Part shown: positions 38,840 through 50,800 of the stretch, piece by piece
How the letters are laid out: each line of letters starts with the position of its first letter
How positions within the stretch are numbered: the stretch's first letter is position 1
Assembly: GCA_964036045.1 (NCBI GenBank)
Contig: OZ038380.1
Location: 168,426,535 to 168,490,534 of the forward strand
Length of the DNA: 64,000 bases
Source: Eutreptiella sp. 'Long Island Sound 2002'
Taxonomy: Eukaryota > Euglenozoa > Euglenophyceae > Eutreptiales > Eutreptiaceae
Direction of reading: 5' to 3'
Program-made: the position numbers and the translations under genes
Notes under the pieces: model-generated
The model's input: only the letters and a program-made list of their open reading frames with translations
Databases searched by the model: none
Told to the model about the DNA's origin: nothing

Positions 38840-41800
38840 ATGGGTGGAACCCGGGTGGGTGGGAGGGTGGCTGGCGCTTGGGTGGCTGGGTTGCGCCCTG
38901 GTGGGTGGGTGGATGCGTGGCGTCCGGGTGGTGGGCTGGTGGATGGCGCCGCGGTGCTGGGTGGGTTTCGGCTTTCTGGCTGTTCGGACCCAATTGGGCT
39001 GAAGCCCGAATGTGCCCAAAAACATTAGTTTTCGGCATTCTTGCTGTTTGGACCAAACTGGCCCGAAGCCTGAATGTGCCCAAAAGCATTCGTTTTCGGC
39101 AATCTCGCTGTTCGGACCAAATTGCGCTGAAGCCCGAATGACATTTATATTCGGCATTATGGTTGTTCGGACCAAATTCAGCGAAAGCCCGAATCTGCCC
39201 AAAAACATTCGTTTTGGGCATTTTGGCTGTTCGGACCAAATTGGGCTGAAGCCGGAATGTGCCCAAAAACATCCGTGTTCGGCGTTTTGGTCGTTCAATG
39301 GGTGATCCCGGGTGGGTGGGTGGGTGGGTGGCGCCCGGTTGGATGGGTGGCGCCCGGGTAGGTGGGTGGGTGGGGGGCGCCCGGGTGGGTGGGTGGATGG
39401 GTGGCGCCCGGGTGGGTGGGTGGATGGGTGGCGCCCGGGTGGACGCGTGGCGCCCGGGTGGTGGGTGGGTGGGTGGCGCCCGGGTGAGTGGGTGGGTGGG
39501 TGGCGCCTGGGTGGGTGGGTGGCGCCCGGGTGGTGGGTGGGTGGGTGGCGCCGGGCTGGGTGGGTTTCGGCATTCTGGTAGTTCGGACCAACTTGGTCTG
39601 AAGCCGGAACGTGCCCAAAAACATCCGTTTTCGGCATTCTGGCTCTTCGATGGGTGGCGCCTGGGTGGGTGGGTGGGTAGGTGGCGCCCGGGTGGATGGG
39701 TGGTGCCCGGGTGGCGCCTGGGTGGATGGGTGGCGCCCGGGTGGGTGGGTGGGTGCTTGGCGCCCGGGTGGGTGTGTTGGCGCGTGGCGACCGGATGGAT
39801 GGGTGGCGCCCGGGTGGGTGGGTGGCGCCGGGGTGCTGGGTGCGTTTTGGAATTCTGGCTGTTCGGACCGAGTTGGGCTGAAGCCCGAAGGTGCCCAAAA
39901 GCATTCGTTTTGGGCATTCTGGCTGTTCGGACCAAATTGGGCGAAAGCCCGAAGGTGCCCAAACCCATTTGTGTTCGGCGTTCTGGCTGTTCGATGGGTG
40001 GCGCCCGGGTGGCTGGGTGGGGGGGTCGCGCCCGGGTGGATGGGTGGCGCCCGGGTGGGTGGGTGGGTGGCCGGCGCCCGGGTGGCTGGGTGGGTGGGTT
40101 GCGCCCCGGTTGGTGGGTGGATGCGTGGCGTCCGGGTGGGTGGGCTGGTGGGTGGGGCATGGGTGGATGGCTGCGCCCGTCCGGTGGGTCAGTGGGTGGC
40201 GCACGGGTGGGTGGGAGGGTGGGTGGGTGGCGCCTGGGTGGATGGGTGGCGGAATGCCGAAAACGAATGTTTTTGGGCACATTCGGGCTTCAGGCCAATT
40301 TGGTCCGAACAGCCGGAATGCTGAAAACGAATCTTTTCGGGCACATTCGGGCTTCAGGCCAATTTGGTCCGAATAGCCGGAATGCCGAAAAGGAATGTTT
40401 TTGGGCACATTCCGGCTTCAGGCCAATTTGGTCCGAACCGGGCGCCACCCACCAACCCACCCACCCACCCACCCGGGCGCCACCCACCCGGGCGCCACCC
40501 ACCCGGGCGCCACCCACCCACCCACCCACCCACCCGGGCGCCACCCACCCACCCACCCACCCACCCGGGCGCTACGAATGTTTTTGGGCACATTCCGGCT
40601 TCAGCCCAATTTGGTCCGAATAGCCGGAATGCCATAAACGAATCTTTTTGGGCACATTCGGGCTTCAGCCCAGTTTGGTCCGAACAGCCGGAATGCCGAA
40701 AGGGAATGTTTTTGGGCACATTCGGGCTTCAGCCCAATTTGGTCCGAACAGCCGGAATGCCGAAAACGAATGTATTTGGGCACATTCCGGCTTCAGGCCA
40801 ATTTGGTCCAAACCGCGCGCCACCCACCCACCCACCCACCCACCCACCCGGGCGCCACCCACCCGGGCGCCACCCACCCACCCACCCACCCATCAACCCG
40901 GGCGCCGCGAACGTTTTTGGGCATATTCCGGCTTCAGCCCAATTTGGTCCGAACAGCCGGAATGCCAAAAACAAGTCTTTTTGGTCACACCTGGGCTTCA
41001 GCCCAATTTGGTCCGAATACCCGGAATGCCAAAAATGAATCTTTTTGGGCACATTCGGGCTTCAGCCCAATTTGGTCCGAACAGCCGGAATGCCGAAAAC
41101 GAATGTTTTTGGGCACATTCCGGCTTCAGGCCAAATTGGTCCGAACCGGGCGCCACCCACCCACCCACCCACCCACCCACCCGTGCGCCACCCACCCGGG
41201 CGCCACCCACCCACCCACCCACCCACCCACCCGGGCGCCACGAACGTTGTTGGGCACATTCCGGCTTCAGCCCAATTTGGTCCGAACAGCTGGAATGCCA
41301 AAAAGGAATGTTTTTGGGCACATTCGGGCTTCAGCCCAATTTGGTCCGAACAGCCGGAACGCCAAAAACGAATGTTTTTGGGCACATTCCGGCTTCAAGC
41401 CAATTTGGTCCAAACCGGGCGCCACCCACCCCGCCCGGTTTGGACCAAACTGGGCTGAAGCCCGAATGTGCCCAAAAAGATTCCTTTCTGGCGTTCCGGC
41501 TGTTCGGACCAAATTGGGCTGAAGCCCGAATGTGCCCAAAAAGATTCGTTTTTGGCATTCCGGCTGTTCTGACCAAATTGGGCTGAAGCCGGAATGTGCC
41601 CAAAAACATTCGTGGCGCCCGGGTGGGTGGGCGGGTGGGTGGGTGGGTGGCGCCCGGTTGGGACCAAATTGGGCTGAAGCCCGAATGTGCCCAAAAAGAT
41701 TCGTTTTTGGCATTCCGGCTGTTCTGACCAAATTAGGCTGAAGCCGGAATGTGCCCAAAAACATTCGTGGCGCCCGGGTGGGTGGGCGGGTAGATGGGTG

Positions 41801-42608
41801 GGTGGGTGGCGCCCGGTTGGGACCAAATTGGCCTGAAGCCCGAAAGTGCCCAAAAACATTCGTTTTCGGCATTCCGGCTGTTCGGACCAAATTGGGCTGA
41901 AGCCTGAATGTGCCCAAAAAGATTCGTTTTTTGCATTCCGGCTGTTCGGACCAAATTGGGCTGAAGCCGGAATCTGCCCAAAAACATTCGTGGCGCGCCC
42001 GGGTGCGTGGGTGGGTGAGTGGGTGGGTGGCGCCCGGGTGGGTGGGTGGGTGGGTGGGTGGCGCCCGGTTTGGACCGAATTGGCCTCAAGCCCGAATTTG
42101 CCTAAAAACATTCCTTTCGGCATTCCGGCTGTTCGGACCAAATTGGGTTGAAGCCCGAATGTGCCCAAAAAAATTCGTTTTTGGCATTCCGGCTGTTCGG
42201 ACCAAATTGGGCTGAAGCCCGACTGTGCCCAAAAAGATTTGTTTTTGGCAGTCCGGCTGTTCGGACCAAATTGGGCTGAAGCCGGAATGTGCCCAAAAAC
42301 ATTCGTGGCGCCCGGGTGGGTGGGTGGGTGGGTGGGTGGGTGGCGCCCGGGTAGGTGGCGCCCGGGTGGGTGGGTGGGTGGGTGGCCGGGTGGCGCCCGG
42401 TCGGGACCAAATTGGCCTGAAGCCGGAATCAGCCCGAAAACATTGCTTTTCGGCATTCCGGCTGTTCGGACCAAATTGGGCTGAAGCCCGAATGTGCCCA
42501 AAAAGATTCGTTTATGGCATTCCGGCTGTTCGGACCAAATTGGGGTGAAGCCTGAAAGTGCCCAAAAAGATTCGTTGCGCCCGGGTGGGTGGGTGGGTGG
42601 GTGGGTGG
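38840..42608. repeat. Satellite segmental duplication, unit 1 (3.77 kb)
   Basis: Copied in tandem as 42609-46440. Offset is 3,769 bp over most of its length. It includes an internal inverted block (40252-41426). Confidence 0.9.
40252..41426 (-). repeat. Inverted satellite block in unit 1
   Basis: Monomers here read in the opposite direction (CGAATGTTTTTGGGCACATT). The right border is a head-to-head palindrome: TTGGTCCAAACCGGGC at 41405-41420 faces its reverse complement at 41433-41448 across a 12-bp loop. Confidence 0.95.
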
Positions 42609-45600
42609 ATGGGTGGCACCCGGGTGGGTGGGAGGGTGGCTGGCGCTTGGGTGGATGGGTTGCGCCCTGGTGGGTGGGTGGATGCGTGGCGTCCGGGTGG
42701 TGGGCTGGTGGATGGCGCCGCGGTGCTGGGTGGGTTTCGGCTTTCTGGCTGTTCGTACCCAATTGGGCTGAAGCCCGAATGTGCCCAAAAACATTAGTTT
42801 TCGGCATTCTTGCTGTTTGGACCAAACTGGCCCGAAGCCTGAATGTGCCCAAAAGCATTCGTTTTCGGCAATCTCGCTGTTCGGACCAAATTGCGCTGAA
42901 GCCCGAATGACATTTATATTCGGCATTATGGTTGTTCGGACCAAATTCAGCGAAAGCCCGAATCTGCCCAAAAACATTCGTTTTGGGCATTTTGGCTGTT
43001 CGGACCAAATTGGGCTGAAGCCGGAATGTGCCCAAAAACATCCGTGTTCGGCGTTTTGGTCGTTCAATGGGTGATCCCGGGTGGGTGGGTGGGTGGGTGG
43101 CGCCCGGTTGGATGGGTGGCGCCCGGGTAGGTGGGTGGGTGGGGGGCGCCCGGGTGGGTGGGTGGATGGGTGGCGCCCGGGTGGGTGGGTGGATGGGTGG
43201 CGCCCGGGTGGACGCGTGGCGCCCGGGTGGTGGGTGGGTGGGTGGCGCCCGGGTGAGTGGGTGGGTGGGTGGCGCCTGGGTGGGTGGGTGGCGCCCGGGT
43301 GGTGGGTGGGTGGGTGGCGCCGGGCTGGGTGGGTTTCGGCATTCTGGTAGTTCGGACCAACTTGGTCTGAAGCCGGAACGTGCCCAAAAACATCCGTTTT
43401 CGGCATTCTGGCTCTTCGATGGGTGGCGCCTGGGTGGGTGGGTGGGTAGGTGGCGCCCGGGTGGATGGGTGGTGCCCGGGTGGCGCCTGGGTGGATGGGT
43501 GGCGCCCGGGTGGGTGGGTGGGTGCTTGGCGCCCGGGTGGGTGTGTTGGCGCGTGGCGACCGGATGGATGGGTGGCGCCCGGGTGGGTGGGTGGCGCCGG
43601 GGTGCTGGGTGCGTTTTGGAATTCTGGCTGTTCGGACCGAGTTGGGCTGAAGCCCGAAGGTGCCCAAAAGCATTCGTTTTGGGCATTCTGGCTGTTCGGA
43701 CCAAATTGGGCGAAAGCCCGAAGGTGCCCAAACCCATTTGTGTTCGGCGTTCTGGCTGTTCGATGGGTGGCGCCCGGGTGGCTGGGTGGGGGGGTCGCGC
43801 CCGGGTGGATGGGTGGCGCCCGGGTGGGTGGGTGGGTGGCCGGCGCCCGGGTGGCTGGGTGGGTGGGTTGCGCCCCGGTTGGTGGGTGGATGCGTGGCGT
43901 CCGGGTGGGTGGGCTGGTGGGTGGGGCATGGGTGGATGGCTGCGCCCGTCCGGTGGGTCAGTGGGTGGCGCACGGGTGGGTAGGAGGGTGGGTGGGTGGC
44001 GCCTGGGTGGATGGGTGGCGGAATGCCGAAAACGAATGTTTTTGGGCACATTCGGGCTTCAGGCCAATTTGGTCCGAACAGCCGGAATGCTGAAAACGAA
44101 TCTTTTCGGGCACATTCGGGCTTCAGGCCAATTTGGTCCGAATAGCCGGAATGCCGAAAAGGAATGTTTTTGGGCACATTCCGGCTTCAGGCCAATTTGG
44201 TCCGAACCGGGCGCCACCCACCAACCCACCCACCCACCCACCCGGGCGCCACCCACCCGGGCGCCACCCATCCGGGCGCCACCCACCCACCCACCCACCC
44301 ACCCGGGCGCCACCCACCCACCCACCCACCCACCCGGGCGCTACGAATGTTTTTGGGCACATTCCGGCTTCAGCCCAATTTGGTCCGAATAGCCGGAATG
44401 CCATAAACGAATCATTTTGGGCACATTCGGGCTTCAGCCCAGTTTGGTCCGAACAGCCGGAATGCCGAAAGGGAATGTTTTTGGGCACATTCGGGCTTCA
44501 GCCCAATTTGGTCCGAGCTGCCGGAATGCCGAAAACGAATGTATTTGGGCACATTCCGGCTTCAGGCCAATTTGGTCCAAACCGCGCGCCACCCACCCAC
44601 CCACCCACCCACCCACCCGGGCGCCACCCACCCGGGCGCCACCCACCCACCCACCCACCCATCAACCCGGGCGCCGCGAACGCTTTTGGGCACATTCCGG
44701 CTTCAGCCCAATTTGGTCCGAACAGCCGGAATGCCAAAAACAAGTCTTTTTGGTCACACCTGGGCTTCAGCCCAATTTGGTCCGAATACCCGGAATGCCA
44801 AAAACGAATCTTTTTGGGCACATTCGGGCTTCAGCCCAATTTGGTCCGAACAGCCGGAATGCCGAAAACGAATGTTTTTGGGCACATTCCGGCTTCAGGC
44901 CAAATTAGTCCGAACCGGGCGCCACCCACCCACCCACCCACCCACCCACCCGTGCGCCACCCACCCGGGCGCCACCCACCCACCCACCCACCCACCCACC
45001 CGGGCGCCACGAACGTTGTTGGGCACATTCCGGCTTCAGCCCAATTGGTCCGAACAGCCGGAATGCCAAAAACAAATCCTTTTGGGCACATTCGGGCTTC
45101 AGCCCAATTTGGTCCCAACAGCTGGAATGCCAAAAAGGAATGTTTTTGGGCACATTCGGGCTTCAGCCCAATTTGGTCCGAACAGCCGGAATGCCAAAAA
45201 CGAATGTTTTTGGGCACATTCCGGCTTCAAGCCAATTTGGTCCAAACCGGGCGCCACCCACCCCGCCCGGTTTGGACCAAACTGGGCTGAAGCCCGAATG
45301 TGCCCAAAAAGATTCCTTTCTGGCGTTCCGGCTGTTCGGACCAAATTGGGCTGAAGCCCGAATGTGCCCAAAAAGATTCGTTTTTGGCATTCCGGCTGTT
45401 CTGACCAAATTGGGCTGAAGCCGGAATGTGCCCAAAAACATTCGTGGCGCCCGGGTGGGTGGGCGGGTGGGTGGGTGGGTGGCGCCCGGTTGGGACCAAA
45501 TTGGGCTGAAGCCCGAATGTGCCCAAAAAGATTCGTTTCTGGCATTCCGGCTGTTCTGACCAAATTAGGCTGAAGCCGGAATGTGCCCAAAAACATTCGT

Positions 45601-46440
45601 GGCGCCCGGGTGGCTGGGCGGGTAGATGGGTGGGTGGGTGGCGCCCGGTTGGGACCAAATTGGCCTGAAGCCCGAAAGTGCCCAAAAACATTCGTTTTCG
45701 GCATTCCGGCTGTTCGGACCAAATTGGGCTGAAGCCTGAATGTGCCCAAAAAGATTCGTTTTTTGCATTCCGGCTGTTCGGACCAAATTGGGCTGAAGCC
45801 GGAATCTGCCCAAAAACATTCGTGGCGCGCCCGGGTGCGTGGGTGGGTGAGTGGGTGGGTGGCGCCCGGGTGGGTGGGTGGGTGGGTGGGTGGCGCCCGG
45901 TTTGGACCGAATTGGCCTCAAGCCCGAATGTGCCTAAAAACATTCCTTTCGGCATTCCGGCTGTTCGGACCAAATTGGGTTGAAGCCCGAATGTGCCCAA
46001 AAAAATTCGTTTTTGGCATTCCGGCTGTTCGGACCAAATTGGGCTGAAGCCCGACTGTGCCCAAAAAGATTTGTTTTTGGCAGTCCGGCTGTTCGGACCA
46101 AATTGGGCTGAAGCCGGAATGTGCCCAAAAACATTCGTGGCGCCCGGGTGGGTGGGTGGGTGGGTGGGTGGGTGGCGCCCGGGTAGGTGGCGCCCGGGTG
46201 GGTGGGTGGGTGGGTGGCCGGGTGGCGCCCGGTCGGGACCAAATTGGCCTGAAGCCGGAATCAGCCCAAAAACATTGCTTTTCGGCATTCCGGCTGTTCG
46301 GACCAAATTGGGCTGAAGCCCGAATGTGCCCAAAAAGATTCGTTTATGGCATTCCGGCTGTTCGGACCAAATTGGGGTGAAGCCTGAAAGTGCCCAAAAA
46401 GATTCGTTGCGCCCGGGTGGGTGGGTGGGTGGGTGGGTGG
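42609..46440. repeat. Satellite segmental duplication, unit 2 (3.83 kb)
   Basis: Near-identical to unit 1, with a few point differences (for example T for G at 42753, A for G at 43982). It is longer by 63 bp because it contains one extra 64-bp monomer at about 45047-45110 and a one-base deletion beside it. Confidence 0.9.
44021..45258 (-). repeat. Inverted satellite block in unit 2
   Basis: Same inversion as in unit 1, with the identical palindromic right border and a loop at 45253-45264. Both inversions therefore predate the duplication. Confidence 0.95.
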
Positions 46441-47658
46441 GTGGGTGGCGCCCGGGTGGGTGGGTGGCCGGGTGGGTGGGTGGGTGGGTGGTGCCCGGTT
46501 TGGACCGAATTGGCCTCAAGCCCGAATGTGCCCAAAAACATTAGTTTTCGGCATTCCCGCTGTTCGGACCAAATTGGGCCGAAGCCCGAATGTACCCAAA
46601 AAGATTCGTTTTTGGTATTCCGGCTGTTCGGACCAAATTGGGCTGAAGCCCGAACGTGCCCAAAAAGATTCGTTTTTGGCGTTCCGGCTGTTCGGACGAA
46701 ATTGGGCTGAAGCCGGAATGTGCCAAAAAACATTCGTGGCGCCCGGCTGGGTGGCTGGGTGGGTGGGTGGGTGGCGCCCGGGTAGGTGGCGCCCGGGTGG
46801 GTGGGTGGGTGGGTGGGTGGGTGGGTGGGTGGCGCCCGGTTGGGACCAAATTGGCCTGAAGCCCGAAGGTGCCCAAAAACGTTCGTTTTCGGCATTCCGG
46901 CTGTTCGGACCAATTTGGGCCAAAGCCCGAGTGTGCCCAAAAAGATTCGTTTTTGGCATTCCGGGTATTCGGACCAAATTGGGCTGAAGCCGGAATGTGC
47001 CCTAAAACCTTCGTGGCGCCCCGGTGGGTGGGTAGGTGGGTGGGTGGCCCCCGGATGGGTGGCGCCCGGGTGGGTGGGTGGGTGGGTGGGTGGCGCCCGG
47101 GTGGGTGGGTGGGTGGGTGGGTGGCGCCCGGTTTGGACCAAATTGGCCTGAAGCCCGAATGTGCCCAAAAAGATTCATTTTTGGCATTCAAGCTGTTCGG
47201 ACCAAATTGGGCTGAAGCCGGAATGTGCCCAAAAAAGATTCGTTTTTGGCGTTCCGGCTGTTCGGACCAAATTAGGCTGAAGCCCGAATGTGCCCAAAAA
47301 GATTTGTTTTTGGCTTTCCGGCTGTTCGGACCAAATTGGGCTGAAGCCGGAATGTGCCCAAAAACATTCGTGGCGCCCGGGTGGGTGGGTGGGTGGGTGG
47401 GTGGGTGGTGCCCGGGTGGGTGGCGCCTGGACGGGTGGGTGGGTGGGCGGGTGGGTGGCGCCCGGTTCGGACCAAATTGGCCTAAAGCCGGAACGTGCCC
47501 AAAAACATTCCTTTTCGGCATTCCGGCTGTTCGGACCAAATTGGGCTGAAGCCCGAATGTGCCCAAAAAGATTCGTTTTTGGCATTCCGGCTGTTCGGAC
47601 CAAATTGGGCTGAAGCCGGAATGTGCCCTAAAACCTTCGTGGCGCCCCGGTGGATGGG

Positions 47659-47858
47659 NNNNNNNNNNNNNNNNNNNNNNNNNNNNNNNNNNNNNNNNNN
47701 NNNNNNNNNNNNNNNNNNNNNNNNNNNNNNNNNNNNNNNNNNNNNNNNNNNNNNNNNNNNNNNNNNNNNNNNNNNNNNNNNNNNNNNNNNNNNNNNNNNN
47801 NNNNNNNNNNNNNNNNNNNNNNNNNNNNNNNNNNNNNNNNNNNNNNNNNNNNNNNNNN
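47659..47858. other. Assembly gap (200 N)
   Basis: Exactly 200 N in the satellite, the size scaffolders insert when the true length is unknown. The DNA on its two sides may not be adjacent. Confidence 0.98.
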
Positions 47859-50800
47859 CCGGTGGGTGGGTGGCTGGGTGGGTGGGTTGCTCCCGGTTTG
47901 GACCAAATTGGGCTGAAGCCGGAATGTGCCCAAAAACATTCGTGGCGCCCGGGTGGGTGGGTGGGTGGGTGGGTGCGTGGCGCCCGGTTTGGACCAAATT
48001 GGCCTGAAGGTGGAATGTGCCCAAAAACATTTGTGGCGCCCAGGTGGGTGGGTGGGTGGGTGGGTGGCGCCCGGGTAGGTGGCGCCCGGGTGGGTGGGTG
48101 GGTGGGTGGGTGGGTTGCTCCCGGTTTGGACCAAATTGGGCTGAAGCCCGAATGTGCCCAAAAAGATTCGTTTTAGGCATTCCGGCTGTTCGGACCAAAT
48201 TGCCCAAAAACATTCCTGGCGCCCGAGTGGGTGGGTGGGTGGGTGGGTGGCGCGCGGGTGGGTGGTTGGGTGGGTGGGTGGCGCCCGGTTCGGACCAAAT
48301 TGGCCTGAAGCCCGAAAGTGCCCAAAAACATTCCTTTTCGGCATTCCGGCTGTTCGGACCAAATTGGGCTGAAGCCCGATCGTGCCCAAAAAGATTCGTT
48401 TTTGGCGTTCCGGCTGTGCGGACCAAATTGGGCTGAAGCCCGAATGTGCCCAAAAACATTCGTTTTCGGCATTCCGGCTGTTGGGACCAAATTTGGCCGA
48501 AGCCTGAATGTGCCCAAAAAGATTCGTTTTTGGCATTCCGGCTGTTCGGACCAAATTGGGCTGAAGCCGGAATGTGCCCAAAAACATTCGTGGCGCCCGG
48601 GTGGGTTGGTGGGTGGGTGGGTGGCGCCCGGGTGGGTGGGTGGGTGGGTGGGTGGCGCCCGGTTCGGACCAAATTGGCATGAAGCCCGAATGTGCCCAAA
48701 AACATTCCTTTTCGGCATTCCGGCTGTTCGGACCAAATTGGGCTGAAGCCCGAATGTGCCCAAAAAGATTCGTTTTTGGCATTCCGGCTGTGCGGACCAA
48801 ATTGGGCTGAAGCCCGAATGTGCCCAAAAAGATTCGTTTTTGGCATTCCGGCTGTGCGGACCAAATTGGGCTGAAGCCCGAATGTGCCCAAAAACATTCG
48901 TTTTCGGCATTCCGGCTGTTGGGACCAAATATTGGCCGAAGCCTGAATGTGCCCAAAAAGATTCGTTTTTGGCATTCCGGCTGTTCGGACCAAATTGGGC
49001 TGAAGCCGGAATGTGCCCAAAAACATTCGTGGCGCCCGGGTGGGTTGGTGGGTGGGTGGGTGGCGCCCGGGTGGGTGGGTGGGTGGGTGGGTGGCGCCCG
49101 GTTCAGACCAAATTGGCCTGAAGCCCGAATGTGCCCAAAAACATTCCTTTTTGGCATTCCGGCTGTTCGGACCAAATTAGGCTGAAGCCCGAATGTGCCC
49201 AAAAAGATTCGTTTTTGGCATTCCGGCTGTGCGGACCAAATTGGGCTGAAGCCCGAATGTGCCCAAAAACATTCGTTTTCGGCATATCGGCTGTTCGGAC
49301 CGAATTGGGCTGAAGCCTGAATGTGCCCAAAAAGATTCGTTTTTGGCATTCCGGCTGTTCGGACCAATTTGGGCTGAAGCCGGAATGTGCCCAAAAACAT
49401 TTGTGGCGCCCCGGTGGGTTGGTGGGTGGGTGGGTGGCGCCCGGGTGGGTGGGTGGGTGGGTGGGTGGCGCCCGGGTGGGTGGGTGGGTGGGTGGCTGGC
49501 GCCCGGTTCGGACCAAATTGGCCTGAAGCCCGAACGTGCCCAAAAACATTCCTTTTCGGCATTCCGGCTGTTCGGACCAAATTGGGCTGAATCCCGAATG
49601 TGCCCCAAAAGATTCGTTTTTGGCATTCCGGCTGTTCGGACCAAAGTGGGCTGAAGCCCGAATGTGCCCAAAAAGATTCGTTTTTGGCATTCCGGCTGTT
49701 CGGACCAAATTGGGCTGAAGCCGGAATGTGCCCAAAAACATTCGTGGCGCCCGGGTGGGTGGGTGGGTGGGTGGGTGCGTGGCGCCCGGTTCGGACCAAA
49801 TTGGCCTGAAGGTGGAATGTGCCCAAAAACATTTGTGGCGCCCAGGTGGGTGGGTGGGTGGGTGGGTGGCGCCCGGGTAGGTGGCGCCCGGGTGGGTGGG
49901 TGGGTGGGTGGGTGGGTTGCTCCCGGTTTGGACCAAACTGGGCTGAAGCCCGAATGTGCCCAAAAAGATTCGTTTTAGGCATTCCGGCTGTTCGGACCAA
50001 ATTGCCCAAAAACATTCCTGGCGCCCGAGTGGGTGGGTGGGTGGGTGGGTGGCGCGCGTGTGGGTGGTTGGGTGGGTGGGTGGCGCCCGGTTCGGACCAA
50101 ATTGGCCTGAAGCCCGAAAGTGCCCAAAAACATTCCTTTTCGGCATTCCGGCTGTTCGGACCAAATTGGGCTGACGCCCGATCGTGCCCAAAAAGATTCG
50201 TTTTCGGCGTTCCGGCTGTGCGGACCAAATTGGGCTGAAGCCCGAATGTGCCCAAAAACATTCGTTTTCGGCATTCCGGCTGTTGGGACCAAATTTGGCC
50301 GAAGCCTGAATGTGCCCAAAAAGATTCGTTTTTGGCATTCCGGCTGTTCGGACCAAATTGGGCTGAAGCCGGAATGTGCCCAAAAACATTCGTGGCGCCC
50401 GGGTGGGTTGGTGGGTGGGTGGGTGGCGCCCGGCCGGGTGGGTGGGTGGGTGGGTGGCACCCGGTTCGGACCAAATTGGCCTGAAGCCCGAATGTGCCCA
50501 AAAACATTCCTTTTCGGCATTCCGGCTGTTCGGACCAAATTGGGCTGAAGCCCGAATGTGCCCCAAAAGATTCGTTTTTGGCATTCCGGCTGTTCGGACC
50601 AAATTGGGCTGAAGCCCGAATGTGCCCAAAAAGATTCGTTTTTGGCATTCCGGCTGTTCGGACCAAATTGCGCTGAGGCCGGAAGGTGCCCAAAAACATT
50701 CGTGGCGCCCGGGTGGGTGGGTGGGTGGGTGCGTGGGTGGCGCCCGGGTGGGTGGCGCCCGGGTGGGTGGGTGGGTGGGTGCGTGGCGCCCGGTTTGGAC

